From positions 1 through 64,000 of the forward strand of contig NZ_JAGETW010000010.1 of NCBI RefSeq assembly GCF_017571475.1: a stretch of DNA of 64,000 nucleotides. The letters are read 5' to 3'. Positions 8,178 through 16,949 of the stretch are shown in pieces; the stretch's first letter is position 1; every line of letters begins with the position of its first letter. This DNA comes from Thiomicrorhabdus sp. 6S3-12. GTDB lineage: Bacteria > Pseudomonadota > Gammaproteobacteria > Thiomicrospirales > Thiomicrospiraceae. The notes under the pieces were generated by a model. The model searched no databases. It saw only the letters and a list, made by a program, of their open reading frames with translations, and was not told the origin of the DNA. The position numbers and the translations under genes were made by a program.

Positions 8178-9484
8178 TGTTGCAATCAACTTATCGAATC
8201 TTGATTACCTTTGTTTTGTTTGTCGTTTCCCTGAACGCGTCGGCGGAGGTTGAAATTCACTCCTGGATGACTGATCGAGGGAGTAAGGTTATGTATGTTC
8301 ATTCCGCTGAATTGCCGATGCTGGATATTGAGGTGACTTTTGATGCCGGCGCGATTCGCGACGGCGATGCCTGGGGATTGGCCTCTTTTACCGCTGATCT
8401 GATCGGAACTGCAACCGACAAGCAGAATGAGGATCAGATTGCCGACCGTTTCAATCGCATCGGTGCACAGTTCGGCGGCGGCGCGGGCCGTGATAATGCC
8501 AGTTTTAATTTGCGTACTTTGACTCGCGATGCCGTTATGCAGGAGGCGTTTGAGCAGTATGTCGATGTATTGAGTCAGGCGCAGTTCAAGCCGGAGATTA
8601 TTGAACGCGAGCGCAAACGTCTGCTGTTAGGGATCAAGCAGAAGTCGATGAAACCGCAGTCGGTGTTGAGTGATCAGCTCTGGGAGACGCTTTATCCACA
8701 ACACCCATACGGCCACCCGGTCAGCGGAACGGAAAAGACCGTCGGTAAACTGACTCAGGCGGAAATCGCGTCTTTCTACCGCCGTTATTACAATGCCAAT
8801 AATGCTGTTATCGCCATTGTCGGAAACGTTGATCGCCATCAGGCGCAAGCAATGGCGGACGAGATTTCACAATCCTTGCCGCAGGGCGATAAACCGGCGC
8901 CCTTGGCGAAACCGGTTGCGGTGAAAGAAGCCAAAGAGGTTAAAACGGAATTTCCGTCTTCGCAGACCTATTATGCTTTAGCTCAGATCGGAATCGAGCG
9001 CGGCAATAAGGACTATATTCCTCTGTTTGTCGGTAATCATCTTTTCGGGGGCAGTGGTTTCGGCTCTTATCTGATGGAAGAGGTGCGTGAAAAGCGTGGG
9101 CTGGTTTACAGCGTGTACAGTTATTTTGCGCCGATGAAGCAAAGCGGACCTTTTATGATTGGTCTGTCGACCAAGAATGCCTCCGCCAAAGAAGCCGATG
9201 AAGTGGTGCGCCAGACACTGACGGATTTCATGCAGGATTTTTCCGACGAGCGTCTGCAGGCGATCAAGGATAACCTGGTTGGCGGTTTCCCTTTACGTAT
9301 CGACAGCAACGGCAAGATTCTCGGCTATATTTCCATGATCGGTTTTTACGGATTGCCTCTGGATTATCTTGAGTGGTTCCCGAACCAGGTCGAAAAAGTG
9401 ACCAAAGTGGATATTCTCTCTGCTTGGAAACGACATATTCAACCGGAAAGAATGCTTAAGTTGATGGTCGGTCAGCCGCAATAA
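8177..9484 (+). CDS. M16 family peptidase-like protein, non-catalytic subunit
   Basis: A 435-residue exported partner of the preceding peptidase. It has a Sec signal peptide (cleavage near NASA) and the M16 fold pattern (FDAGAIRDGDAWGLASF, later NAVIAIVGNVD). The HxxEH zinc motif is replaced by LASFTADLIG, so it cannot bind the catalytic zinc in the usual way. The C-terminal half keeps the KRGLVYSVYSYF segment used for substrate binding in non-catalytic subunits. The start overlaps the upstream stop (TAATG), and a good AAGGAG site lies inside the upstream gene. A strong terminator ends this two-gene operon. Confidence 0.9.
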   Translation: MLQSTYRILITFVLFVVSLNASAEVEIHSWMTDRGSKVMYVHSAELPMLDIEVTFDAGAIRDGDAWGLASFTADLIGTATDKQNEDQIADRFNRIGAQFGGGAGRDNASFNLRTLTRDAVMQEAFEQYVDVLSQAQFKPEIIERERKRLLLGIKQKSMKPQSVLSDQLWETLYPQHPYGHPVSGTEKTVGKLTQAEIASFYRRYYNANNAVIAIVGNVDRHQAQAMADEISQSLPQGDKPAPLAKPVAVKEAKEVKTEFPSSQTYYALAQIGIERGNKDYIPLFVGNHLFGGSGFGSYLMEEVREKRGLVYSVYSYFAPMKQSGPFMIGLSTKNASAKEADEVVRQTLTDFMQDFSDERLQAIKDNLVGGFPLRIDSNGKILGYISMIGFYGLPLDYLEWFPNQVEKVTKVDILSAWKRHIQPERMLKLMVGQPQ

Positions 9485-9502
9485 GATCAAGGTTGCGTGT
9501 TC

Positions 9503-9526
9503 AGCCCGCTTGCAGCGGGCTTTTTT
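9503..9526 (+). terminator. Rho-independent terminator of the M16 operon
   Basis: Stem AGCCCGCT (9503-9510) with AGCGGGCT (9514-9521), a 3-base loop and six T. The stem sequence is identical to that of the rRNA terminator at 56-81. Confidence 0.9.
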
Positions 9527-9551
9527 ATTTCTGCGCTAAAAAAAGAAAGGT

Positions 9552-11324
9552 TCAGGCGACCGCGCTTTGCGGCGCGGGTTGATCGGTACGCGCTTCCGTG
9601 GTGGCATCCGGCATGTAGCGATTACGCTTTTTGGCTTTGATTTTATCGATTTCTACAAAAATGAAGGCGTCGATACAATCGCTGAAAAGGGGGTCGATAT
9701 TGAAATCGATAAAGCGGCAACCTTTATCTTCGCAGAGTTCGGCGTATTGCTTGAACAGAGTCGGCAGCTTGACGCCCTCCAGTGCAAGCAAGGCATTAAG
9801 CTTTTTCAGGCTGCTGCTGTAGTCGCCGCTGAATTCCTGTTCGGCAATCGCCTGACTTGCCGGGCTGATGTTAAACGGCTGTCTGGCGGTGGCTAAAGAC
9901 TGGAAATCGCCAAACTGTTGCAGGTAGAATCCGGCAATCAATTCTTTGGCGGTTTGCGGATAGGCGTTGGAAAGGCTTACCGGGCCGAACATGTATTTTA
10001 TGTCCGGATGCTTCTGCAGATAGGCGCCAATACCGAACCAGAGATAATCAAGACTGCGCTTGCCCCAATATTTAGGCTGTACGAAACTGCGCCCCAGTTC
10101 CAGCGCCTGCGGCAACTGTTGCTGTAACCGCTCATTAAATTCGAACAGGCTGGTACAGTAGATTTCGGCACCGGTTTTATTACGTTTCTGGGATTCCAGA
10201 TAGTTTCTACCCAGACGGTAGGCTCCGACAATTTCCCACTCTTCCTCATCCCATAGGACAAGGTGCTGGTACAGGGCGTCGTAATGATCCAGATCGATGG
10301 TTTTTCCGGTTCCTTCTTCGACGGTGCGGAAGGTCAGTTCACGTAAGCGTCCGATTTCATGCATGACCGGTGAATTGGCGTCGTAATCAAACAGATAGAT
10401 TTTTTTGCGATCCTGAGTTTCCCCCAGCAGTTGGCCGTCAATGATCGACTGGCGCAGCGCTTTACGGTCAATCGGGTGCGCAATGGTTTCCATGGTTGGC
10501 AGGAAGGGCTTCTTTTTGAGCTTTTTCGGTTTACCCAGGCGGTACAGATGTTTACGGAAGGCGTTGGCCAGGCGTTTCCCTTGAATCTCGGATGCAGACA
10601 GTGTTTTTGAACTGATCGCTTTACCGATATGAAACTCGATCTGCTGAGCCTTTTTATTGAACATTTCCTGAACCAGCATCAGTGTTCCAAGCGGCTTATA
10701 CAGCGTTGATAGACTGTAGAATAGGGCAGAGTTGCGGGCATCGATAAAGATCGGCAGGACGGGCGTCTGGCTTTTGCGGGCAAGTTTCAAGAAGCCGCTT
10801 TTCCACGGGCCGTCCTTGACGCCGTTTGGTCTGATCCGCGAGACTTCGCCGGCGGGAAAGATAATCACCGCCTGCTCGTTTTCCAGAGCGTGCAACATCG
10901 CTTTAAAAGCGGCTTTATGACTGTTTCCGTTAAGATTGTCGAGCGGCAGGAAAAGATCTTTCAGCGGCTGGATATTGGCCAGCAGGTCGTTGGCGACAAT
11001 ACGCACGTCGGGACGCACCGAGCGCACAAGTTTTAACAATGCCAGTCCGTCCAGTGAGCCGATCGGGTGATTGGCGACAATAATAACTTTGCCGTCGGCC
11101 GGAATACGGTTGAGTTGCGCATGGTTGACCTGATAGCTGAACTCAAAGTGCTCCAGAACCTGATCCAGAAAAGCGAAGCCGCGCAAATGCCGGTTGGTTT
11201 CGATAAACTGGTTGATCTCGTCTTCGTGCAGCAGCTTTTTGAGCATTTTGACGATAAGCGGATAAGCCGGTTTGGAGGAAAGGTTCGGCCATTTTTCCGC
11301 AATGGCTTGTTCGATATGTAGCAT
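9552..11324 (-). CDS. Fused lysophospholipid-type acyltransferase and GNAT-type N-acyltransferase (OlsF-like)
   Basis: A 590-residue two-domain protein. The N-terminal half (about 60-280) is a glycerophospholipid acyltransferase: NHPIGSLDG supplies the acyltransferase histidine H86 and acid D92 (the H-x5-D spacing seen in this subfamily), followed by FPAGEVSR and VLPIFIDA. The C-terminal half (about 310-510) resembles OlsB/hemolysin-type N-acyltransferases: RLRELTFRTVEEGTG, then VGAYRLGRNYL and a FVQPKYWGKRSLDYLW segment. Such fusions include OlsF, which makes ornithine lipids from acyl-ACP and ornithine in two steps. Ornithine lipid synthesis is therefore the best hypothesis, but other acylated amino acids are possible. 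It is a single gene, divergent from a LysR regulator. Confidence 0.82.
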   Translation of the reverse strand: MLHIEQAIAEKWPNLSSKPAYPLIVKMLKKLLHEDEINQFIETNRHLRGFAFLDQVLEHFEFSYQVNHAQLNRIPADGKVIIVANHPIGSLDGLALLKLVRSVRPDVRIVANDLLANIQPLKDLFLPLDNLNGNSHKAAFKAMLHALENEQAVIIFPAGEVSRIRPNGVKDGPWKSGFLKLARKSQTPVLPIFIDARNSALFYSLSTLYKPLGTLMLVQEMFNKKAQQIEFHIGKAISSKTLSASEIQGKRLANAFRKHLYRLGKPKKLKKKPFLPTMETIAHPIDRKALRQSIIDGQLLGETQDRKKIYLFDYDANSPVMHEIGRLRELTFRTVEEGTGKTIDLDHYDALYQHLVLWDEEEWEIVGAYRLGRNYLESQKRNKTGAEIYCTSLFEFNERLQQQLPQALELGRSFVQPKYWGKRSLDYLWFGIGAYLQKHPDIKYMFGPVSLSNAYPQTAKELIAGFYLQQFGDFQSLATARQPFNISPASQAIAEQEFSGDYSSSLKKLNALLALEGVKLPTLFKQYAELCEDKGCRFIDFNIDPLFSDCIDAFIFVEIDKIKAKKRNRYMPDATTEARTDQPAPQSAVA

Positions 11325-11671
11325 GATCTTCTCGCACAGTAACAGTCATTTTAGTCAGCGAGATTGTCCCTCCTGAAGGTGAAGACGGTATGAAGGCGGT
11401 ATGAAGCTTAAATGACAGTCCGCCGTAGCTCCCGGATTTCATCGGAAAAGACCTTGAATCGGTTTGCAATCGGTTTTTGGACTGCTTGACGAAGCCGTTT
11501 TGGGGCTGGTGCGAGAGCGATAAAACTGTAAAAATAGGTTGCGGATCCGTTTGGAAGAGGCCAAACTGCTGCCGCAGGAATTCCGGCTAATGGCTGTGAA
11601 AAAAGACCTTTCTCGAGTTATATGCGATTTCGGGAGCGAAACGGTATCCGCTGGAATAAACAGGAGCGATT
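11325..11671. other. Intergenic region between divergent acyltransferase and LysR genes
   Basis: A 347-base gap holding the promoters of two divergent genes. It includes a short tandem repeat of CGGTATGAAG (about 11385-11405) and an AGGAG site (11662-11666) for the LysR gene. I see no gene, RNA or strong hairpin in it. Confidence 0.5.
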
Positions 11672-12610
11672 ATGAAAATAGATCTGGATGCACTTAAGCT
11701 TGAGCAGTTGTCTATCCTGCTGGCAGTGGTCGAGCATGGCAGTTTTGCGGCCGTTGCGCAGAAACGAAATATCAGTGCCTCATCCATTTCGCGCACCATT
11801 CAGGGATTGGAAAAGCAGCTTGGTTTTCCTCTGTTCGAACGCAGCACCCGGCATCTGCAGTTAACCGAAGCGGGGGCGATCTATTGCGAGTCGATTCTGC
11901 CGGGGATTGAGATGATCCGTACCGCGCAGGCCAAGGCATTGGACAGCCAGAATACGGTACAGGGAACTTTAAAAGTTACGCTGCCTCCGGGATTCGGTGA
12001 GGTTAAAGTGGTGCCGCTGTTAAAAAAGTTCCGCAAGTTGCATCCACAGCTTAAACTCGAATTACTGATTACCGGCGAATGTCTGGATTTCAATAAAGAC
12101 AGGATTGATGTCGCGGTTCGTGTCGGGGGGCAGATCAGTTCGGATTTTACCGTGGTGCCGCTGACGACGGTTAAATTGTATTTATGCGCTTCGCCGGAAT
12201 TTCTGGAGCAATATCCGGTGAACTCGTTGGAAGATGTACAGAATGTTCCGGCGCTGCACTTTCTGGATTACGATACCTGGTTTTTCCGCAATCTGTACGA
12301 AGAAGATGCTGAAAGAGTCGAGCTGCCGATTCAGCGCACAATCTATGCTTCGAATGTCAGTGCGGTGGGCAAAATGTGTATTGAAGGAATGGGGATCGCC
12401 CTGGTTCCGAACTGGTTGATCAACGAAGACTTGCGCAGCGGAAATCTGGTACGTCTTTTGCCCGATTATGAGATCGGCGTGAACGAGTTTTCCTATAAGG
12501 TCAGCCTGATCTATCAGGGCAGAGGTTATCTGCCGATGAAAACCCGGGTATTTGCCGAATTTCTGGAGCGTGAATTGAGTGAATTGAATTACTTTCAGGC
12601 GCTTGACTAA
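11672..12610 (+). CDS. LysR-family transcriptional regulator
   Basis: A 312-residue regulator with the N-terminal winged helix-turn-helix (about 8-66: LLAVVEHGSFAAVAQKRNIS, then SSISRTIQGLEKQLG and LFERSTRHLQLT) and a C-terminal substrate-binding domain with EIRIAV-like strands. An AGGAG site lies five bases before ATG 11672. The domain is of the CrgA/DhcR-like subgroup by its VRVGGQ-type strand, but the effector is unknown. It diverges from the OlsF-like acyltransferase gene, which is a candidate target. Confidence 0.88.
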   Translation: MKIDLDALKLEQLSILLAVVEHGSFAAVAQKRNISASSISRTIQGLEKQLGFPLFERSTRHLQLTEAGAIYCESILPGIEMIRTAQAKALDSQNTVQGTLKVTLPPGFGEVKVVPLLKKFRKLHPQLKLELLITGECLDFNKDRIDVAVRVGGQISSDFTVVPLTTVKLYLCASPEFLEQYPVNSLEDVQNVPALHFLDYDTWFFRNLYEEDAERVELPIQRTIYASNVSAVGKMCIEGMGIALVPNWLINEDLRSGNLVRLLPDYEIGVNEFSYKVSLIYQGRGYLPMKTRVFAEFLERELSELNYFQALD

Positions 12611-12661
12611 GCGTCAAGGTTGTAACGGTTGTCGTAAACCGGAGTATGGATAAAGGATATT

Positions 12662-13288
12662 ATGCGTCGACGTACCAGCAAATCTAATTCTCGACGTCAG
12701 ACTGGTCGAGGAAGCGGGCAGCCCACTGCCGTCGGTGAAGTCCGTCTGATCGGTGGCGATTGGCGCGGTCGTAAACTACCGGTTTTAAGCGCCGAAGGGC
12801 TTAGACCGACTTCGGATCGGGTGCGCGAAACGCTGTTTAACTGGCTACAGTTTGAAATCCCCGGAGCAAATTGTCTGGATCTGTTTGCCGGTTCCGGCGC
12901 TCTGGGCTTTGAGGCACTGTCCCGCGGTGCGAAGAACTGCCTGTTTCTGGAGTTGTCGGCTGATAACGCGGAGCAGTTACGCAGTAATTTGCAGGTTCTC
13001 AAGAGCGATAAAGGACAGGTGCATCAGTGCGACAGCTTGCAGTGGCTCGATCAGCAGGCCACACAGCAATTTGATGTGGTTTTTGTTGATCCTCCGTTTA
13101 ACCGCGGACTGATGCAGCCGGCTGTGGATTCGCTTTTCAAGAACGGTTGGATCGATTGCGAACATGCCTGGCTGTACCTGGAACAGGAAAAGTCGCTCGA
13201 TTGGCCGCAGTTACCCGAAGAGTGGCGCTGCTACAGAGAGAAGACCACCTCGCAAGTGCGTTTCGGACTGTTTTGCAAACAAGAGTAA
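12662..13288 (+). CDS. rsmD: 16S rRNA (guanine(966)-N(2))-methyltransferase
   Basis: Methylates G966 of 16S rRNA in the 30S subunit using S-adenosylmethionine. The 208-residue protein has a basic N-terminal tail, the signature LRPTSDRVRETLFNWL, the SAM motif DLFAGSGALGFEALSRGA and the catalytic VFVDPPFNRG. An AAGGA site precedes the ATG. In many Gammaproteobacteria rsmD lies near ftsY and coaD, as here (ftsY 6 kb to the left, coaD just to the right). Confidence 0.95.
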   Translation: MRRRTSKSNSRRQTGRGSGQPTAVGEVRLIGGDWRGRKLPVLSAEGLRPTSDRVRETLFNWLQFEIPGANCLDLFAGSGALGFEALSRGAKNCLFLELSADNAEQLRSNLQVLKSDKGQVHQCDSLQWLDQQATQQFDVVFVDPPFNRGLMQPAVDSLFKNGWIDCEHAWLYLEQEKSLDWPQLPEEWRCYREKTTSQVRFGLFCKQE

Positions 13289-13295
13289 CCGCTTT

Positions 13296-13529
13296 TCAAG
13301 TGCGCAAGAGCGCATCAAGATGATCGACCACTTCGGCCCAGTCGGCATCTTCCTGTATTGCCTGACTTAAAAAGGCCGCTTGTCCTTCATTCCAGAATGC
13401 AGCTTGCGCCAGAGGCGTCGCTTTATCCACGCCTTTATGACGCTCGATAAAGTTATCAATATCGTTGTCGGAGTCAGGCAGGCCGAGTTGGGCGAAGAGT
13501 GCATTAAGCGTATGATCCGGTAATTCCAT
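13296..13529 (-). CDS. DUF2789 family small protein
   Basis: A 77-residue acidic protein beginning MELPDHTLNALFAQLGLPD, the pattern of the DUF2789 family of small proteobacterial proteins. AAGGAG lies seven bases before the ATG, which supports expression. It converges with rsmD, with only seven bases between the stops. The function is unknown. The helix-rich sequence contains no metal or catalytic motif that I can recognise. Confidence 0.85.
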   Translation of the reverse strand: MELPDHTLNALFAQLGLPDSDNDIDNFIERHKGVDKATPLAQAAFWNEGQAAFLSQAIQEDADWAEVVDHLDALLRT

Positions 13530-13625
13530 AAAGCGCTCCTTGAATCACTAAGGGAAAGAAGAGGTTTCTCCTTATGATACAAACTTTTATGTCGCTCGCA
13601 AAGTCGGCAGATTCCGGTATCATAG

Positions 13626-14153
<528 letters not shown>

Positions 14154-14244
14154 AAAAATCGCTGCAGTGATGGTGTCACTTTTTGTTCACTTTGATAGGT
14201 GAAATAATCAAGTATGCTTATTAATACTTAAAGACTGGGCAATT

Positions 14245-14273
14245 AACTCTGTTTTTACACGGAGTTTTTTTTA
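14245..14273 (+). terminator. Probable Rho-independent terminator downstream of coaD
   Basis: Stem AACTCTG (14245-14251) with CGGAGTT (14260-14266), including one G-T pair, followed by eight T. It lies 92 bases after the coaD stop. Confidence 0.6.
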
Positions 14274-14303
14274 TAACTAAATTTTATTAGTTTTGTTCTT
14301 GTT

Positions 14304-14340
14304 ATAGGTTTTAACTATTAAAAGTTTAAGAATAAACAAT
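14304..14340 (+). promoter_or_regulatory. OxyR-like binding site upstream of the peroxiredoxin gene
   Basis: ATAG (14304-14307), 7 bases, CTAT (14315-14318) form a perfect half of the OxyR consensus. With the same 7-base spacing, TTAA (14326-14329) and CAAT (14337-14340) match the second half at 2/4 and 3/4 positions. Overall 13 of 16 consensus bases match. The site ends about 95 bases upstream of the peroxiredoxin start. Confidence 0.5.
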
Positions 14341-14434
14341 TGGATCTCCTCGATTTAAAAGGATATTCTTATGCATGCATTAATTAGGTTTATATAAAAA
14401 GCGAATTACTCAAAACTTCTTGAAGGAGAAAATG

Positions 14435-15082
14435 ATGGAAGAGACTACTGTTATCGGATTGCCACGTTTGAATGAAGCTGCACCTGCGTTTGACGCGGAA
14501 ACGACTCACGGCCGTAAAACGCTTGAAGATTACAAGGGAAAATGGCTGATCCTTTTCTCTCACCCGGCAGACTTCACTCCGGTTTGTACCACCGAATTCA
14601 TGGCTTTCCAGGAGCGTAAAGACAAGTTTGATGCTATGAACTGCGAACTGCTAGGTCTTTCAATCGATTCACACCACTCGCACAACGCATGGGTACTGAA
14701 CATCAAAGAGAAATTCGGTGTTGATATCCAGTTCCCGATCATTGCGGACTTGGATATGAAGGTGGCTAAGGCTTACGGAATGATTCACGAAGCGGCGGCA
14801 GATACTTCTGCGGTACGTGCAACTTTCATTATCGATCCTGAAGGGATTCTTCGTGCGATGGTTTACTATCCGATGTCTAACGGCCGTCAGATCGACGAAT
14901 TCGTTCGTCTTCTGGAAGCGATGCAGACGTCTGATGCTAACGCTTGTGCGACACCGGAAAACTGGCGCAAAGGCGAGAAGGTCATCGTTCCTCCTGCCGC
15001 TACCGTTGAAGAAGCGAAGCAACGTATGACGTCAGGCGAATACGAGTGTGTGGATTTCTACTTCTGCAAGAAATCTCTGTAA
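14435..15082 (+). CDS. Peroxiredoxin, Prx6/archaeal AhpC type
   Basis: Reduces hydrogen peroxide and organic peroxides in the cytoplasm. The peroxidatic cysteine lies in HPADFTPVCTTEF (C51 counted from this start). The extended C-terminus carries the motif GEYECVDFYFCKK, with two further cysteines as in archaeal-type Prx6 enzymes that can form resolving disulfides. I chose ATG 14435 because the AAGGAG site (14423-14428) is six bases away; ATG 14432 is only three bases from it. The protein is then 215 residues. An OxyR-like site lies upstream and a terminator downstream, so it is monocistronic. No reductase partner is adjacent. Confidence 0.92.
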   Translation: MEETTVIGLPRLNEAAPAFDAETTHGRKTLEDYKGKWLILFSHPADFTPVCTTEFMAFQERKDKFDAMNCELLGLSIDSHHSHNAWVLNIKEKFGVDIQFPIIADLDMKVAKAYGMIHEAAADTSAVRATFIIDPEGILRAMVYYPMSNGRQIDEFVRLLEAMQTSDANACATPENWRKGEKVIVPPAATVEEAKQRMTSGEYECVDFYFCKKSL

Positions 15083-15134
15083 TTGACAGAGACCCTCGGT
15101 TTTAAACCGGTTTAGATCCGGTGTTACTGATAAA

Positions 15135-15168
15135 GCCACAGTCGAGTTCGCTTGGCTGTGGTTTTTTT
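15135..15168 (+). terminator. Rho-independent terminator of the peroxiredoxin gene
   Basis: Stem CCACAG (15136-15141) with CTGTGG (15156-15161), extended by G-T and A-T pairs, followed by a run of T. Confidence 0.75.
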
Positions 15169-15224
15169 ATAACAAGAACACCTTACTCTGCTTATGAGAG
15201 GAAGGGGATTACAAGGATATACAG

Positions 15225-15698
15225 ATGACATCAGTACAAAAACTTGGTGGTTTTATGGCGGCGCTCGTATTGAGCTTGAGCAGTTTCAGTGTTGCGGCGC
15301 AAAGTGTGCCGGCAACTGAATTTCAGGATCAGTTCGAGCAGCCGATCGCGTTGAATGCGCAAACGACATGGGTGCTGCTATCGAGTGATAAAGCTTCCGG
15401 AAAGCTGGTCAAAGACAGTTTGGATGCACTTGGGCTGGAAGATCTTGAAGCGAAAAAAGGGCTGTACATTGCCGATGTTTCGGCGATGCCGAGCCTGATT
15501 ACCAAGATGTTTGCCCTGCCGAAAATGAAAAAATACGCTTTTAAAATGGCCGTCATCAACGACGAAAACCAATTGCAGGCATGGCCTAGAGAGGCTGAAA
15601 AAGTCAGTGCGATTCAGCTGAATGCGCTGGAGATTACATCGGTCGAGTATTTTGATTCTGCCGAAGCTCTGCAAGCCTGGATTAAACAGCAGTTTTAA
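15225..15698 (+). CDS. Exported protein of unknown function
   Basis: A 157-residue protein with a Sec signal peptide (hydrophobic core AALVLSLSSFSV, cleavage near AAQS). The mature part has alternating strands and helices, for example TTWVLLSSDKASGKLVKDSL and KGLYIADVSAMPSLITKMF. This suggests a small alpha/beta domain, possibly thioredoxin-like, but it has no CxxC pair and no other catalytic motif that I recognise. AAGGA precedes ATG 15225. It stands alone between the peroxiredoxin terminator and the converging HPP gene. Confidence 0.8.
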   Translation: MTSVQKLGGFMAALVLSLSSFSVAAQSVPATEFQDQFEQPIALNAQTTWVLLSSDKASGKLVKDSLDALGLEDLEAKKGLYIADVSAMPSLITKMFALPKMKKYAFKMAVINDENQLQAWPREAEKVSAIQLNALEITSVEYFDSAEALQAWIKQQF

Positions 15699-15722
15699 GC
15701 GGCTGTTGCATATTGATTGCGT

Positions 15723-16739
15723 TTAAACGTCGCTCTCTTGCGGCGTTTTTTTTTGCCAGCCCGAAGTCGCGGGCTCGACTTCGTAGGCAGCCCAGCGGGC
15801 AAATTCCGAGCGGCGCATACAGTCGGTGCGGACTTTTTCCTGTCCGGCTTTACGGACAAAGATCACAAACTCTTTTTCACCGACGTTAAAGTCGTCTTCG
15901 ACCAGCTCGACAATCTGCCGTACACTCCAGTTTTTACCAACTGCGCCATTGCTGTAATAGGCTCCGACTTTAAGTTCTTCCGGAGCGATCGGCGGTGCCG
16001 GTTCCCATAGATGAGTCAGCTCGAGAATACGTTTGACTTCCTGTTCATTGATGTCGACAAAATTATCAATTTTGGCCAGAGCGCTGAGGAAGTCTTCGTA
16101 TGACAACTCCGGACGGACTATCGGCAAAGAGTCGGCGTTCTTTTTGAAATGATTCGAGGCCAGATAGATCGGATAGCGTTTATGGCTGAAACTGTGAAAG
16201 AGCACGCCGGTCGCCAGCAAGATCAGAAGGTTAACCGAAAGGGGGTAGAGTAAAAAGTCGTAATTGATTTCCCCCATCTGGTGCGATTGAGCGGCGAAAA
16301 CCACGGTTAGCGCCGTCGCGCCTCCTGGAGGATGAAGGCAACCCAGAGCGTACATGGCAAAAATGCTCAGACTGACGGCGGCGGCAATCAGAATCAAGGG
16401 ATCGAGCAGAGTGCTCAGATACAATGTCAGTGTGATTCCGACCAGAGCGGAAACCAGATGGCTACCGAAAACCGGCCACGGCTGTGACATGGAACCATGC
16501 GGCGCGGCGAACAGTAAAACCGCCGAAGCACCGATGGATGCGGTCATCAACCAGGCGCTCTCCGGTGGGGCCCAGTGATGGCTGATGACCGCTACGGCCA
16601 GAACGCCGAAGAATCCGCCTAGGGATGAGTACAGCCTTTCATGCAGCGAGTCTCTGCGCGAAGTCGGTGCCATAAAGGCGTGCAGGTGCATTAGCCAGCG
16701 CCGGTTTGTAAGCGGTTTAATGATCCCCTTTAATCGCAC
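15723..16739 (-). CDS. HPP family integral membrane protein with cytoplasmic C-terminal domain
   Basis: HPP proteins are small membrane proteins; some plant and cyanobacterial members transport nitrite. The N-terminal 180 residues contain four or more transmembrane helices and the family signature CLHPPGGATAL. The C-terminal 150 residues are soluble (LTHLWEPAPPIAPEELKVG, then VVELVEDDF-like and VIFVRKAGQEKV); they do not look like the CBS domains often found in this family. I chose GTG 16739 because AAGGGAG lies exactly seven bases upstream; this gives 338 residues. The gene diverges from modE. The substrate is unknown. Confidence 0.82.
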   Translation of the reverse strand: MRLKGIIKPLTNRRWLMHLHAFMAPTSRRDSLHERLYSSLGGFFGVLAVAVISHHWAPPESAWLMTASIGASAVLLFAAPHGSMSQPWPVFGSHLVSALVGITLTLYLSTLLDPLILIAAAVSLSIFAMYALGCLHPPGGATALTVVFAAQSHQMGEINYDFLLYPLSVNLLILLATGVLFHSFSHKRYPIYLASNHFKKNADSLPIVRPELSYEDFLSALAKIDNFVDINEQEVKRILELTHLWEPAPPIAPEELKVGAYYSNGAVGKNWSVRQIVELVEDDFNVGEKEFVIFVRKAGQEKVRTDCMRRSEFARWAAYEVEPATSGWQKKTPQESDV

Positions 16740-16888
16740 CTGTTTGCTCCCTTGTGCATTACCCGAAAACGATCTCTTTGTCGTTGAACGGATTAATTCT
16801 ATCAAGCTTTGTTCAGCCCCACTAGAAGGCGGATGAAAACTTTACAAGGTTAATCGCCTGCTAGAGCTTTGAATATAAAGCATTTTGC

Positions 16889-16917
16889 TTGCATGTGTTT
16901 ATTGGCCTCCCTATAAT
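16889..16917 (+). promoter_or_regulatory. Sigma-70 promoter of modE
   Basis: TTGCAT (16889-16894), a 17-bp spacer and a perfect TATAAT (16912-16917), 33 bases upstream of the proposed GTG start. Confidence 0.75.
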
Positions 16918-16949
16918 GACGAAACGTTGTGTATTTGGGGGAATATCGA

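Noticed and set aside
56-9526. Identical terminator stems AGCCCGCT/AGCGGGCT at 56-81 and 9503-9521 as a possible repeat
   Set aside because: Only the stem is shared; loops and flanks differ, so this is most likely convergent terminator sequence.
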